64,000 nucleotides of DNA from Aphidius gifuensis (lineage: Eukaryota; Arthropoda; Insecta; Hymenoptera; Braconidae). Every line of letters starts with the position of its first letter. The stretch's first letter is position 1. This document shows positions 52,888 to 64,000 of this stretch, one piece after another. The position numbers were made by a program, and so were the translations under genes. The stretch is from NCBI RefSeq assembly GCF_014905175.1, contig NC_057790.1, forward strand, positions 25,446,469 to 25,510,468, given 5' to 3'. The notes under the pieces are model-generated. The model saw only the letters and a list, made by a program, of their open reading frames with translations, was not told the origin of the DNA and did not search any database.

Positions 52888-54484
52888 TCACAGCGAGCTA
52901 CAAAGCAAGCTTGGGCTTTTTATAATCGAGCTGAGAATAAAAGTTGTTGATAGGATTATAAGGAGGGTTATTATTGAACACGAGGATGAGGACACACTAT
53001 TGCACATATCTTCCTCACAGAAGCACATGTGACCAGTGCCGGTACTTTCCATCATGCACACGTGGTCCACCATGAACAAGTTTATTTGTAGTTGTGATGT
53101 GCAAGTTCTTCGTACACTTTCATATGCTGAAATTAATAATTTATATTAAACAGGTTAATTAATACTTTAATTAACTAATTATTTAATAAAAAAATCAAAT
53201 GAAAAAGTTTTCTTCCATGAGCTTGTGATTTATATTTCGATTTGATTCAGTTAAAATATCGATCAATTTATTTGATAAATTTTAACAATATTATCCTTGA
53301 AAAATAACAAAAAAATATTAACAATTAAAATAAACAAAAAAACAATTAGTTGATTAATTTTAATTAATATTTTTCAAGGTTTATTATTGAAAAATTTATT
53401 AAATGAATAAAGTTGATATTTAAGCTGATCTAGAAAAACAAAAAAAGCTACGAAAAAGTTTATTTGTAAAGTCAATTTGATGAGCTTGTTTATAAAAATT
53501 TAATATCTTGAATAATAAATTTTATGAGTATAGTAAATTTAACTTACGTGATTTAGCATTGCGGACCATTTTGACGCAGCAACCATTACACGTCATAAGA
53601 GGTGGTTGATCTCGTGGCAATGCGGTATAATTGAATGGATCCTTGCACCTTAGATCCGTCCATGAATCACACTCGTAGCAGTACACCGATCGCGCTAATT
53701 TTTTTTTTTTTTGTTGTTTATTCCATTTTTTTCAACATAAAATATCTTTAATATTTTTTCATTGATAAATAAAATTTTTAAATAATAAATACACTCAAAG
53801 AAAATTATGCAATTTATAAAATTTTTATTGAAAATTTTATTGGACAAGTCATTGATGAATTGCTTTTTTTTTTTTACTCTCAGTGTATTTATGTGATCAA
53901 TTAATTTGAAAAAATTAAAAATTTATAAAATACAGTTATTGGAATGATAACATAAATATTTATTAAAATTAAAAATAAATATTTATTAAAAAATTGAAAA
54001 TACATTTTTAATGACTCACTCTGACATTCTGCATGGCAAATGTTGACAACTCCTAGTAAAATTGCAACTGAAAAAAAATTCACAATATCTTTGCTTTAGA
54101 AATTATTTTTATAAAAATATTCCTAATCTACTACTTATATCATTTTTATTATTCTCTTGTTGATACTTAATTTTATTTCCTTTTTTTTTTTATCTTTTAA
54201 TTTTATTGTACTTTTGACTTTTATAAACTCACCATTATTCATCATAACCCTTGATTATAAAATTTTTATATTTTTTTTTTTTTTATCTATCTACAAATTA
54301 TGATAACTAATATTTATCTGTCTTATTTAAATTTAACATGTATATTTATTAAAATGCAAAATTGTTTTGATGAAAAATTTAAACTACAAAAGTTATTTTT
54401 TGATTTATTTTTCTTTTTTCATCTGAGGGGTAAAAAAAAATAAGCAAAATATGACACACCTGCTGTAATGTAATTTATCCTCAT
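52888..54484 (-). CDS. qvr: Quiver/Sleepless, GPI-anchored Ly6 protein
   Basis: In Drosophila this neuronal surface protein promotes Shaker K+ channel activity and inhibits nicotinic receptors, and is needed for sleep. Exons, in minus order: 54460-54484 (MRINYITA), 54020-54067, 53548-53694 and 52888-53126, all phase-1 junctions, 152 aa. The signal peptide ends ...VVNICHA. The mature part starts ECQTRSVYCYECDSWTDLRC and includes DPFNYTALPRDQPPLMTCNG, CCVKMVR, TSQLQINLFMVDHVCMMEST and the closing MCFCEEDMCN; this matches Drosophila Quiver almost residue for residue as I remember it. All Ly6 Cys residues are present and an N-glycosylation site (NYT) is conserved. The C-terminus is Ser-rich and then hydrophobic, as for a GPI signal. 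A second possible first exon is listed separately. Confidence 0.92.
54233..54245 (-). CDS. qvr: Alternative first coding exon of qvr
   Basis: ATGATGAATAATG encodes MMNN plus one base and is followed by GTGAGT, a better donor than that of the 54460 exon (GTGTGT). Joined to the exon at 54067 it also gives a signal peptide (MMNNVAILLGVVNICHA) and the same mature protein (148 aa precursor). The two starts may reflect two promoters, or only one may be real. Confidence 0.45.
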
Positions 54485-54665
54485 CTTATTTTTTTTTTAA
54501 ATTATTATTTTATTTTTTTTTTAAATATGTATCCTTGAACTCGCTGGGTTTGGATTATGTTCAGGCCACGCTCATAGAAACGTGCATCGATAAACTGCAA
54601 ATATGTCACATGGACTCGACCAGAAACGGTTGTGATAATTTATCAACCTGAAACATTATCTACTG
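54485..54665 (-). promoter_or_regulatory. Probable 5' UTR and start region of qvr
   Basis: Directly upstream of the MRINYITA start is an A-rich leader and then a GC-richer block (54540-54660) with several CG dinucleotides. That composition elsewhere in the window marks exons or promoters. A TTTCAGGT sequence near 54650 could be an initiator. The only upstream ATG seen at once is followed by a stop. Confidence 0.4.
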
Positions 54666-56380
54666 CTTCATTGAATAACCATGTTAAATCATCAACAGCA
54701 ATTATTTATAAAAATATATTAATTATTTATAAAAATACTCAAACATTAACAAAAACAAAAAAAAAAAACAAAAAAACAAGCTGCTAATTTAAATGATCTA
54801 ATCTATAAAATTAAATTAAAAAAAAAAATTTACACATTAATATAAATGTAATATTCAATTACCTTAATTATGATATTTAAATAAATTTTTTAAATATTAT
54901 TAATCCAAATTCCCAACTCGATTGTGTTTGCTCGTGAAAAAAAAATAAATTTCATCAAATTCAGGGATATTTTGTTATTTCTTTTGTATAAAATTTTTTG
55001 ATAATCATTTTTATTTTAATATTATTATTATCATCAATATTATCCATTCGTTAAAAAGCAATTTATGCTTTTTTTTATAATTTCATTTATTTAATTTTAA
55101 TGGTCAAGAATAATTTAAAATGAAATCATCTACTCGTTCTCCCATAGTGTTTTTTTTTGTAATTTGTGTTTTTTTTTTTTTATAATTATTACATATATAT
55201 TTTTTAATCCAATAAATAATAATTTAATTTATTCAATATTATTAATGTCAATGCAGTTTTTCACCTTCACACAAATTCACTAATTAACAAATTAAATAAT
55301 CGATTGTATATTCAAGGCCAAAATTAAAAAAATTAAAATCCAAAATGTTTATACAATTTTTTTCTTTCAAATTATTTACTGTCTATTAAATTTTTTATCA
55401 ATCCGGCACTCAATGTGTCTCTAAACAATTAAATAATTTATTGTTATTATTGTTGATAAAAAAAAATAAAAAATTATATACAAAATAAATGAGATAATTG
55501 AGGGAGAGACCAAAAAAGAGTGCCAGAATTTGACAAAAATTGCAAGAAAAAAAATCAACAAAAAATCTAAATAAGTGATAATGATGCAAAATTATTGCAA
55601 TGTTTTCTAAAATAATATTTGGCACAATAAACAGTATGGCGTAAATAGAAAAAATTTTTTTTTTATTTAGCCCAACAATTTACACTAGGCCTCGATAGAC
55701 CGATGTCAAGTTCGTATACTGCACTGGTCAACTAGCTACGCGAATAAAAAAAAAATCACCTATGCTCTATTAGAGGCGCTAGGTGTATATATTTTTTGTC
55801 GAAATTTTGCACAATATAATTATTGCGATTGCGCAGAATATATATATATTTTTTTTTTTATTTTAAATCTATTTCCCAGACCACCACTGTCTCCAAGATC
55901 AATAAATGTTAGCTGCAGCAGCGTCATCATATAGTATTTATGAACACGCGCGCAAGCGTCACTTGAAAAAATACAAAAAAAATATATTATTATTATTTTT
56001 ATTGCAAATATTATGTTGATAATGAATGATAGTTAATTATTATTTAAAATATGATTAATTTTTTTTTAATTTTCACTTGTATTTTCAGCCAATAATTGAA
56101 GACTTGATTAATTTTTTTCCAAAATTTTAATTAAATAATTTAAGTAAATTTTAAATATTTAAAAAAATCATAAATAAATAAATTAATTAATATGAAAATT
56201 TTAAATATTTATAAATCATTTAAACAATTTACAAAATAAAAAATAAATAATTGATTTAACAAAAGATTTACATTTGAAAAAAAAACAAAGAAAAATGTGT
56301 CTGTTTGAATGTTTTTTTTAATCATAAAATAGTGGCATTGAAAATTTTAAATAATATATATTACAATAGGTATTTTTTTT
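54666..56380. other. Intergenic DNA with a GC-richer regulatory block
   Basis: No gene supported. The block at 55690-55960 is GC-richer and contains TAGAGGCGCTAGGTG near 55771, a CTGCAGCAGCG stretch near 55914 and a CG-rich ACACGCGCGCAAGCG at about 55943-55957. It may hold upstream promoter elements of qvr (minus) or of the secreted-protein genes (plus). Confidence 0.35.
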
Positions 56381-56471
56381 TATCACCGTGAATAAAGTTT
56401 GGTATATAGCAAACAGTTATACAAACGTATTAATAACAATATTGTTGTTCAGTTGTGTAATACATTTCAAG

Positions 56472-56731
56472 ATGAGAATAACTATTAAAAACTGGAGTCA
56501 AGATAAATTTAACAAAAATATGATACGTTTTATTATTTTTACAATGATGTTATCATTTGTAATTGCTCGTCGTACTGATAATCGGAAACGTGAGTTTACT
56601 CAATCAATAAATAAATCAATCAAATGAAAATATATTTTTCTTTTTATTTTTTAAATTAATTTATCATTGTCTATTTATTGTCAGCCAAGAAATCTTTATT
56701 ATTTTCCATCAATTTCATAAAAAAAAAATAA
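56472..56731 (+). CDS. Possible small secreted peptide, two exons
   Basis: An ATG in good context (TTCAAGATG) opens a frame whose second Met begins MIRFIIFTMMLSFVIARRTD, a signal-peptide-like hydrophobic stretch followed by basic residues. It ends at AAAC|GTGAGT (56590) in phase 1. The next acceptor (TTTATTGTCAG, ending at 56684) adds PKKSLLFSINFIKKK and a stop at 56731, giving 54 aa. Because the donor phase equals that of the acceptor at 57402, this exon could instead be an alternative first exon of the next gene. I do not recognise the peptide. Confidence 0.3.
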
Positions 56732-57205
56732 AGGTAAATATAAATAATTTGAAAAAAAAAAATACCAACTAAATGAACTATTTATAAACACATACACACA
56801 CACACACATATATTCATAACAAAGTGATAAATTTAAATGAAATCGACGTTTAATAAAAAATTGATTTTTTTGCACATTAAAAACATAATGCATGTCCATA
56901 TTGAACAATAAAATTAATTATATTTTTTATAATTGAAATAAATAATAATATGATGATAATAATAATTATTATTTATAATAATAATAAAAATTAAAATAAT
57001 TTATGAAATAATAATATTACTGGCTTTTTAATTATTAATTTTTTTCTCAATACATCATTGAGTCAACAAGTTAACTCTGTAAGTAAAAAATTTACTAACG
57101 TATTTTAAATAATATAGATTTATAATTTGTTTATTAATAGTATTAATAATTACTAAGTGAACAGAGAAAAAAAAACAAATAAATAAATTAAAAGATTAAT
57201 CAACG

Positions 57206-60200
57206 ATGATATGGTCGTTGTGTGGTTGGTTTTGGATCCTGATATTTTTAAATTCAGCTGGTACTCATGGTTCACTTAAAAATGAACAACTTACTAGTAC
57301 AAGAAGTATCAAGTATCTTGGTAATATAGTAATATGTATAGTATTTATTAAATTGCAGTGTTTAAAATTTTGTATTTTTAAATGTATAAATATTTTATTA
57401 GATGGTGAATATTATGATGATATAATAAATGCAAGTAATCGTCATTTTTTTGGTGGTAATTCTGGTAAAAATCATCCAAGTCATACACTAATACGTGAAA
57501 TATATTCTGATATTAAAAAAATAATGCGAACAATACCAGGTGTAGCAACAAATGTATCAGAAACTGGTCATGAAGTTGGTGAATTAAAACGTTTATTTTA
57601 TGGTGTACTTGAAGATATACGTTTTTTAAAAGAACAAGTACGTGTTATACGACATCAAACATCACATATATGGCAAAATGTTAGTGATGCTAGAAGACAT
57701 CTTAATCATATGTCTTCAAGTGTTACTGGTATTGCAAAATATACAAATTCATCAATTGAAAATTTAACTGAAGGATATAAAAAAGTAAGAGCTGTTGTTA
57801 ATGGTGTTAATTCAACAATTGAAAATTTAACTAAAGGATATAGAAAAGTAAGAGCTGATGTTAGTGGTGTTAATTCATCAATTGAAAATTTAACTGAAAG
57901 TTATGAAAAAGTAAGAGCTGATTTTAGTGGTGTTAATGCAAATTATGGTAATATATCTGATGATGTTAGAGTACTTAAAAGAAATAATCATATGGTTGAA
58001 GCATTATTACCAGTTGTTAATACATTTGTAAGTGATACATATGTTAAACTTGATAAAATTTTATCTGATCAAGAATCAATATATTCAACAATGGTTAATA
58101 ATGAAAATGCAATACGTAATGATATAAGTAGATTAGAAAGAAAAATTGATGGTGGATTTACTGGATTTGGAGCAGAAGTTGAAAATAATAATAAAAATTT
58201 ATTAAATCGATTGGAATATATTATATCTCAAGTTATTGATTTTCGTGGTTACATTGAAAAAGTGTGTCATCAACATTTTCCTGGTAGGATCAAACAAATT
58301 TCTCATGTTAATAAAATAAGTAAAAATGATACAAGACTAACACCTCTAGTTAATTATATTAAAGAAACATATAATTATTTACAATTACGTAATAAAACAC
58401 CAATAATTGGATCTGGTGGTATTGGTGGTGCTGGACAAATTACGGGAATTCCTGGAATAATTGATAATTATTTGGGAACTTTCGGTGGTGTTGGTGGTTT
58501 TGCACTTTATCCAGAATCAGCTGTTAATTTAACATCATTATTACGTACAATTGCTAAAGAACCAATTTTTGCAGATATACTTCCTTCAACAATGACAAAT
58601 TTATCAACAACAACAACAACAACAACTGGATCGAGTCTTTTAAATTATATTCCAAGTTTCAATGATGTTGTTTCTGGTCTAGATTCATTGGGAATAATAA
58701 CAACAACAACTCAAGCATCACTTATAGATCTTATTGACGGACTTGACTTTGATCAATTACTATCTGATTTTACACCAACTGATATAAGTTCAACAACAAC
58801 AACAACAACTACCGAAATTCCCGGTGCATTTCCAATTATTCCTGGTTTTCCCCCTGGACAGTATCAATATCCACTGGGTACAGTGAGACCAGCAATAAAT
58901 TTATCACCAATTCCTGTTTTTCCAGGGCCACAATCACCAACTGCACAACCATCGGTACCATCAAACTACTATCAAACAACACCATCAAGTTATTATCCAA
59001 CAGCATCACCAAACTACAATTCACCAATGCCATCAAGTTATTATCCATCAACACCACCACCACCAAATTATTATTCAACAGCATCACCAAACTACAATTC
59101 TCCAATGCCATCAAATTATTATCCACCACCACCACCAAATTATTATTCAACAGCATCACCAAACTATAATTCACCAATGCCATCAAGTTATTATCCATCA
59201 ATGCCACCAAACTACAATTCACCAACACCACCAAGTTATTACACACCACCACCAAATCCAACAACAACAACAAAATATCCAGGAAGTATACAACTATTTA
59301 CTTTTCCACCTGGATTAAGGCCACCAAATTATCCTTCATCAATGCCACCAAATTATCCTTCATCAATGCCACCAAATTATCCTCCATCAATGCCACCAAA
59401 TTATCCATCAGCAATGTATCCAGCACAACCAAATCAATATTATACAACAACACAACAACCAATGACTTTACCACCTGGTAAACCACCAGCATATCCAATT
59501 GGTACATATCCAGCATATCCAGGTGCTGATATTCCATCAATATCAAATATACCAGGTGGACAAGGTTATCCAAATCCAATTCCAACTCAACCAACAACAT
59601 CAAGACCATTTGTACCGCCATTACCAACATCAACTCCTTATCCACCAACACTTATTGAGCCAGTTATACCACTTGGTACTGGATCACTTATGGGAAGATG
59701 TGCATGTTTATGTCCATGTAATTGTGGATGTCCTGCTATACCAGTTGCACCTGATCCACCAACTACACTAACTCCAGTACACAGTTGGTGGTCTTCATAT
59801 GATGGTTTTCCAACAAGAATTAGTAAAGATACATGTCAATGTTTATGTGCATGTCCATGTCCAAGAAATTCAACAATTATTCCACCATCATCATCATCAT
59901 CATCACCACTTGGTTCTATATCTCTTCAAAATTCACAATATACATCTAGACGATCAACAACTTTATCATTGTACGAGGAAGCTATGACAACTGACAGATG
60001 GCCACCTGAACCAGATTCACCATCAAGACCTTTATTACCAAGACCAAATTATAATAATAACAATAATAATAATGATAAACCATGTTGTCAAGATATTACA
60101 AATGACATACGTGGTGTTAAAGAAGACATAAGAATGATGACAATAACAATGAGAGATGAAATTGCTATTGTTAAACAAAGTATGATGAGTCAAATTGATA

Positions 60201-61424
60201 TTAAATTTGAAGAATTAAAATACATACTTGCTGATATACATCATACTCATTTAGATTATCATAATGAAAATAAAGCTGATGCTGAAGAAATTAAAGAACT
60301 TATTAAATTTGAATTTGAACAATCAAATAATGCATTAAATACATTTGGTCAACATATGCAACATCTTACAGCAAATAATATGATTTGTAAGTTTAATATT
60401 TTTGTTTTTTGAAATTGAATTTTTAATTAATAATTTTATATTTATTATTTACAGCACCACAACAATCACGACATCATTTAATTAAACCTAGAGTTAATCG
60501 TCCAGCATGGTTTAATGATGTTAAAAAACCACTTCATTCAAATTGGAATATTACAACTAAAACAATGCCAGCTATGCCAGGCAACAGTACCAATTTACAG
60601 ACAATAAAAACATAAATAATTTATCAAATTTAGATATGATTTCAATTTACAAATACACTAATACAAACACACATGTTGATGATTTCTTGGCTGACAATTG
60701 TTTCTTCTTACGACATAATATATTAATTTTAATTATTTAATTATTAAATTTAGTTGATAAAATTTACAGATGCTGCCAATGGCATGCACGTTTCTCCTTT
60801 GGTCAATGATATTATTTCACCAGGTGAAAAATTATCATCAATAACTGATTTACCATTTCATAAAATACTGCAAAAACAAATTAATTCTGAAATAAAAAAT
60901 ACACTTAAAAAACGTAAGTAATTATCAATTATTTTTATGTTAAATCATTTATTAATTTTTTTGTTTGTTTTTTGTTTAAATAAAAAGGCAAAACAAAGAC
61001 GAAAAAAAAACAACAATATCGTACAAAAAAATTTGGAAATGGACTTATTTCAACAAGAACAAAAAAATTATTAAATCCAATTATTCCAGGACTTGATGAT
61101 TATATAGAAAAATTATTAATGAAACAAAAATTAACAATAAATAAATCATTATTACGAAAAAAAAATAAAAAAAATAAATATAAACGACCAATATTTAATA
61201 CAAATTATTTAGATTTTTTACCATATATACCACCAGAAATACTTGAAGCAGATAAAAATAAAAAACCATTCAGTTATTCATACAGTGATGGACAAGGATC
61301 AAATTGGAATGTCAATGTTAATCGTAGAAATATTGCTAAGAAAAAAAAAAAACAATATACTAATAATATATTAAATAATGAATTTAAAAAATTAATATTT
61401 CTTTTAAATGATATGTATCATTAA
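57206..61424 (+). CDS. Large secreted coiled-coil / proline-rich repeat protein, unrecognised
   Basis: Five exons in frame: 57206-57320, 57402-60386, 60455-60586, 60770-60913, 60988-61424; about 1,270 aa, all junctions phase 1. Signal peptide: MIWSLCGWFWILIFLNSAG. Residues about 65-325 are helical with three 21-residue repeats of the form SIENLT-x-GY-x-KVRADVSGVN, each with an N-glycosylation site. Then come a Gly-rich stretch (about 375-405), Thr runs (about 438), a Pro/Tyr/Asn/Ser tandem-repeat region (about 518-790), two dense Cys clusters (CACLCPCNCGCP near 805; CQCLCACPCP near 850), a second helical segment (about 930-1030) and a Lys-rich C-terminal domain with YLDFLPYIPPEILEAD. The layout suggests a self-assembling extracellular structural protein. 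The first 81-nt intron is in frame, so unspliced reading also stays open. The exon 3 donor (ACA|GTACCA) is weak; without it the protein would end soon after. Confidence 0.7.
57753..57941 (+). repeat. Three 63-nt coding repeats (21 aa each)
   Basis: Copies start at about 57753, 57816 and 57879, in exact 63-nt register, each coding for IENLT plus KVRA(D/V) and GVN. High DNA similarity, including silent positions, points to recent tandem duplication inside the coiled coil. Confidence 0.75.
58960..59425 (+). repeat. Coding tandem repeats rich in Pro, Tyr, Asn and Ser
   Basis: Two families occur in order: NYYSTASPNYNSPMPSSYYP-type units (58985-59240) and PPNYPSSM-type 24-nt units (about 59320-59405, four or more copies). 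The DNA is so repetitive that long open frames also appear on the opposite strand; those are shadows. Confidence 0.75.
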
Positions 61425-61511
61425 TTTTATTTAATTAATGTTTATTAATTAATTCATATATATTAATAAAATTCAAAAAAAAAAAAATATATTTAATTAT
61501 TTTTTTTTTTT
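61425..61511. terminator. Shared 3' region of two convergent genes
   Basis: Only 87 bp separate the two stop codons. An AATAAA lies on the plus strand near 61463, and TTTATT (AATAAA on the minus strand) lies near 61440. Either transcript must read into the other gene or stop almost at once. Confidence 0.55.
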
Positions 61512-62907
61512 TCATTGTTTATATGTTTTCCATGTTTTTTTTAATTTAATTGATTTTTTATGATTTTTTTTAAATTTTTTATTTTGATATTTTGATTTTT
61601 TTTTATAATCAATTGATCTTTTAATTCTGTCATTATATTTATCATTATCATTGTAATCTTGTTGTCCAATTTGTGCAAAATTTGGAAAATCACTTCGAAT
61701 TATTATCAAGTCATCATTGCGTATTGTGTCATGATTAATGTCATAGTAATTTTGATAATTTTTCATTCCAATTGGTGTTCCCATTTCTGCATAAATATTT
61801 TGATTATTTTTTTGAATTGTATATGGATTATTGTCATCTTGATTTTTAGCTTGATGATTATTTAATATTGTATCATTTACAAAATTAAATGCTTCATCAG
61901 GATTTTGTAAAATTCTTTCGAGTCCTTTTAAATCATCAACTTCAATATTTATTGGTATTACTGAAGGATACGAATCGTATTCATCTCTAGATGTGGTACT
62001 TTCAATTTTATCAATTTTATCAATTTTTTCATTTTTTTCAAGCTCAAATTTATTTATTTCTTTTGGATTACGAATTTTTGAATCATCTTGATTGGCTTCT
62101 TTGCATACTGAAGTTACTGGTGGTAAATTAATCATTGGCTCAGTTGTATTGTTGACAAACCAATTTGTGTATTGCTGATTTTTTTCTTCATAAATTGGTT
62201 TGTCAATTGGATCTATTGATGGATATTTCTCCGTAAAAATAACATCAGACCAATCGGAATTTTGAATTTTTTGAGACTGTTGATTGTTGTCTTCATGAAT
62301 TGTTGGTTTTTTAAATTTTTTACGATATTTTTCTGACAATTGTTGACGTGTTCCTGAATTATTCTTCAGCTCACTTGATGATTTACGATAACCAGTATTT
62401 TTTGATGAAGAATATATGACATTTCGTGAATTAACAACAACATTTTTACGATGATTTATAGAAATTCCTTTACGTTGATTGTTTACCTTAGTTGACTTTG
62501 AATTTTTTTTATCTTGCATCATTCTTCGAATTAATGGAATTGCTTTTTTTTTTTCTTCTTTTGACATTTCTGGTAATGCACTTTTTAATGTTATTAAACC
62601 ATGCTCAAATTTATTAACATGACTTTGTTTTTTTATTTTTTCAAGTTGACGTCTAAAATCAGCAGTCAATTGATTAACATTTATATTTGTATCTGGACTT
62701 TCTGGAATAACAACGGAAATTATATTTCCAACGTCCATCGATGTCTGTGTCATTGCTGGACCACTGCCTGTATTTTATTTTTAATTTAATAATAATTAAA
62801 ACAATAATTAAATTTAATAATAGTAATGCCAAAATTTATAACTTACAATGTACTTTTGATATTATCCAGTACAGGATTAAAAATTTAAAACTTAAAATTA
62901 CTTTCAT
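61512..62907 (-). CDS. Secreted Lys/Asn-rich protein, unrecognised
   Basis: Two exons, 62847-62907 and 61512-62767, joined in phase 1 across a 79-nt intron, encode 438 aa. Exon 1 codes for MKVILSFKFLILYWIISKVH, a clear signal peptide; exon 2 continues CSGPAMTQTSMDVGNI. A helical polar segment follows (FRRQLEKIKKQSH; LPEMSKEEKKKAIPLIRRMM). The middle is low-complexity Asn/Asp/Lys/Ser, probably disordered. A dibasic site (DRIKRS) near the end could release a Lys/Tyr-rich tail (YKKKSKYQNKKFKKNH). It resembles no family I know. It shares with the convergent neighbour a signal-peptide exon, a phase-1 first intron and a Lys-rich tail, so the two may be functionally linked or distant paralogues. Confidence 0.7.
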
Positions 62908-64000
62908 TGTTAATTGTTTCATGGATTTTTCAAGAATGTTGATAAAAAAATTTTTTACCTCACAATAATTTTTATGAACATTATAAAATTTAATCATTTG
63001 CTAATCAATCAAGTTTATTTTCAAAACAATTTTATACAAATTTAATTACCAATAATAATTTTTTAATTATGTAAATTATTTCTACGATAAAAAAAAATTT
63101 TTTACTAATAATTTTCAGAGTATTTCTTTTTGATTGTTTCTATCAAATAAATTCCACTAAATTTTCTGCAAATAAATATACAAAAATCATATATTTTTTC
63201 CAATAAACAATGAATTTATTTATCATTAAAAATTAAAGAAAATTGAAGCTGCAAATAATCTAGATCCATGTCTCTCCCAAAATTTAAAATTACCATTTTA
63301 AATTTCAACAATAAAAGAGGTGTTTAATTGTTGCTCTATTTTTGCTGATACATGAATGATAATAAAATTTAGATACGTCCCTGGTATAAAGCTCCAAGCG
63401 AGTGCATAAAATGTTGAAAATTAATCTGTCACTGTCGTGAATGACCAAGCGTGGTGGTAACAGAATGTTGACCGGTTCTTGGAGCAAAAAAAAAAAATAA
63501 TATATTTATATAAATTGGAGGGGAATTCTATTATTTAACTTGGGTGAAAGTTTTTGAATGATTCCAGTATTTTTTATTACAAATATTACAATAAAGCTGT
63601 GTAAAAATTGTGCAAATTGTGTACAAATTTAGTAGAAATGTTAAACAATTTTTCTACGGTGTTTGTGCATTAATGACACATCATATAGCTTATATTAAAA
63701 TATACAATTTCTATAGACATAAAAAAATTTCGCTGGTTTCTACGCCTTTGGTTAATCGAAATTGCGCAAACTCCACGTATAATTTGAGTGTAAAAAAAAT
63801 AAAGATAGCAAGCCAACGTGCATGAGGATAAATTTTTAAAAAAAAATATAAAAAAATAAATAAATCAGACTGCTGTTGAATTTAGTCGAGCCTTCTAAAA
63901 CATCAAAGAGGTAGGGATATTAAAAGCCAGAAGAGAAGCCTCGTGATATCATTTTTATTTCGCTAAGTTTGGCTTCATATGCATTTTAATATATTGTGCG
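62908..64000. other. Upstream DNA of the minus secreted gene; no further gene seen
   Basis: Mostly A/T-rich. A GC-richer patch at 63370-63480 contains GGTATAAAGC near 63382 (plus strand), which could be a TATA box reading away from the gene; the same place reads GCTTTATACC on the minus strand. A second patch at 63720-63830 is open in one plus frame but has no splice signals. Neither is called as a gene. Confidence 0.35.

Noticed and set aside
57321..57401. Reading the first 81 nt intron as part of the large secreted protein
   Set aside because: The frame is open, but the segment has proper GT-AG ends and codes for an Ile/Cys/Phe-rich string; removing it gives a clean signal peptide followed by a polar chain.
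58836..59651. Two long minus-strand open frames rich in Leu, Val and Asn
   Set aside because: They are the reverse of the Pro/Tyr/Asn repeat region of the plus-strand secreted protein; the repeated codons keep the opposite strand open.
59499..59987. Plus-strand frames rich in His, Gln and Val
   Set aside because: Shifted-frame readings of the same repetitive coding exon; no start context or splice signals of their own.
1..64000. tRNA, rRNA, CRISPR array or bacterial operon
   Set aside because: No tRNA B-box-like GGTTCGANNCC in a cloverleaf setting, no regularly spaced direct repeats of CRISPR type, and gene structure is spliced throughout.
1..64000. Integrated virus or intact transposon
   Set aside because: No reverse transcriptase, integrase, transposase or capsid-like frame was seen; only short palindromes and one coding-like relic at 40784-41022.

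Overview
The window is nuclear DNA of an insect. It is extremely A+T-rich, full of A and T homopolymers, with introns of about 60-100 nt inside compact genes and very long introns elsewhere. The recognisable genes are all insect neuro-endocrine genes: the nuclear receptor HR3, histidine decarboxylase and the Ly6 protein quiver/sleepless. The base composition and gene structure would suit a parasitoid wasp (Hymenoptera, for example Braconidae), but no sequence here proves the order.

The left 37 kb (1 to about 37,150) reads as the 5' part of one very large minus-strand gene, HR3, the ROR-type ecdysone-response nuclear receptor. Only first exons lie in the window; the DNA-binding and ligand-binding exons would be off the left edge. 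The exon at 7556-7679 is recognised by its protein sequence. Two more candidate first exons, at 25663-25891 and 36691-36709, have good start contexts and end in the same splice phase (phase 1), so all three could join the same downstream DNA-binding exon. Around them lie candidate promoters, a zero-length (ratchet-type) splice motif at 21502, nuclear-receptor response elements and CTCF-like sites. There is also a possible small plus-strand exon at 20167.

From 37.2 to 42.3 kb is gene-poor DNA with a GC-richer block at 39.85-40.11 kb carrying the best CTCF-like motif, a possible boundary. A TATA plus initiator promoter at 42,322-42,361 starts a leader exon that can splice to histidine decarboxylase (Hdc, plus strand, 13 coding exons, 44,433-48,456). 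Hdc has a second, spliced 3' exon at 48,701-48,945 that gives a longer C-terminus.

quiver/sleepless (qvr, minus, 52,888-54,484) follows. Its Ly6 domain is complete, and it has two possible first coding exons.

The right end holds a tail-to-tail pair of unrecognised secreted-protein genes. The plus gene (57,206-61,424) encodes about 1,270 aa: signal peptide, coiled-coil repeats, a long Pro/Tyr/Asn-rich tandem-repeat region, two Cys clusters, another helical segment and a Lys-rich tail. The minus gene (61,512-62,907) encodes about 438 aa: signal peptide, polar low-complexity body and a Lys-rich tail after a dibasic site. Their stop codons are only 87 bp apart. A possible small secreted peptide lies at 56,472-56,731. 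This pair is the least explained part of the window. The HR3 multi-promoter layout is the most informative regulatory feature.
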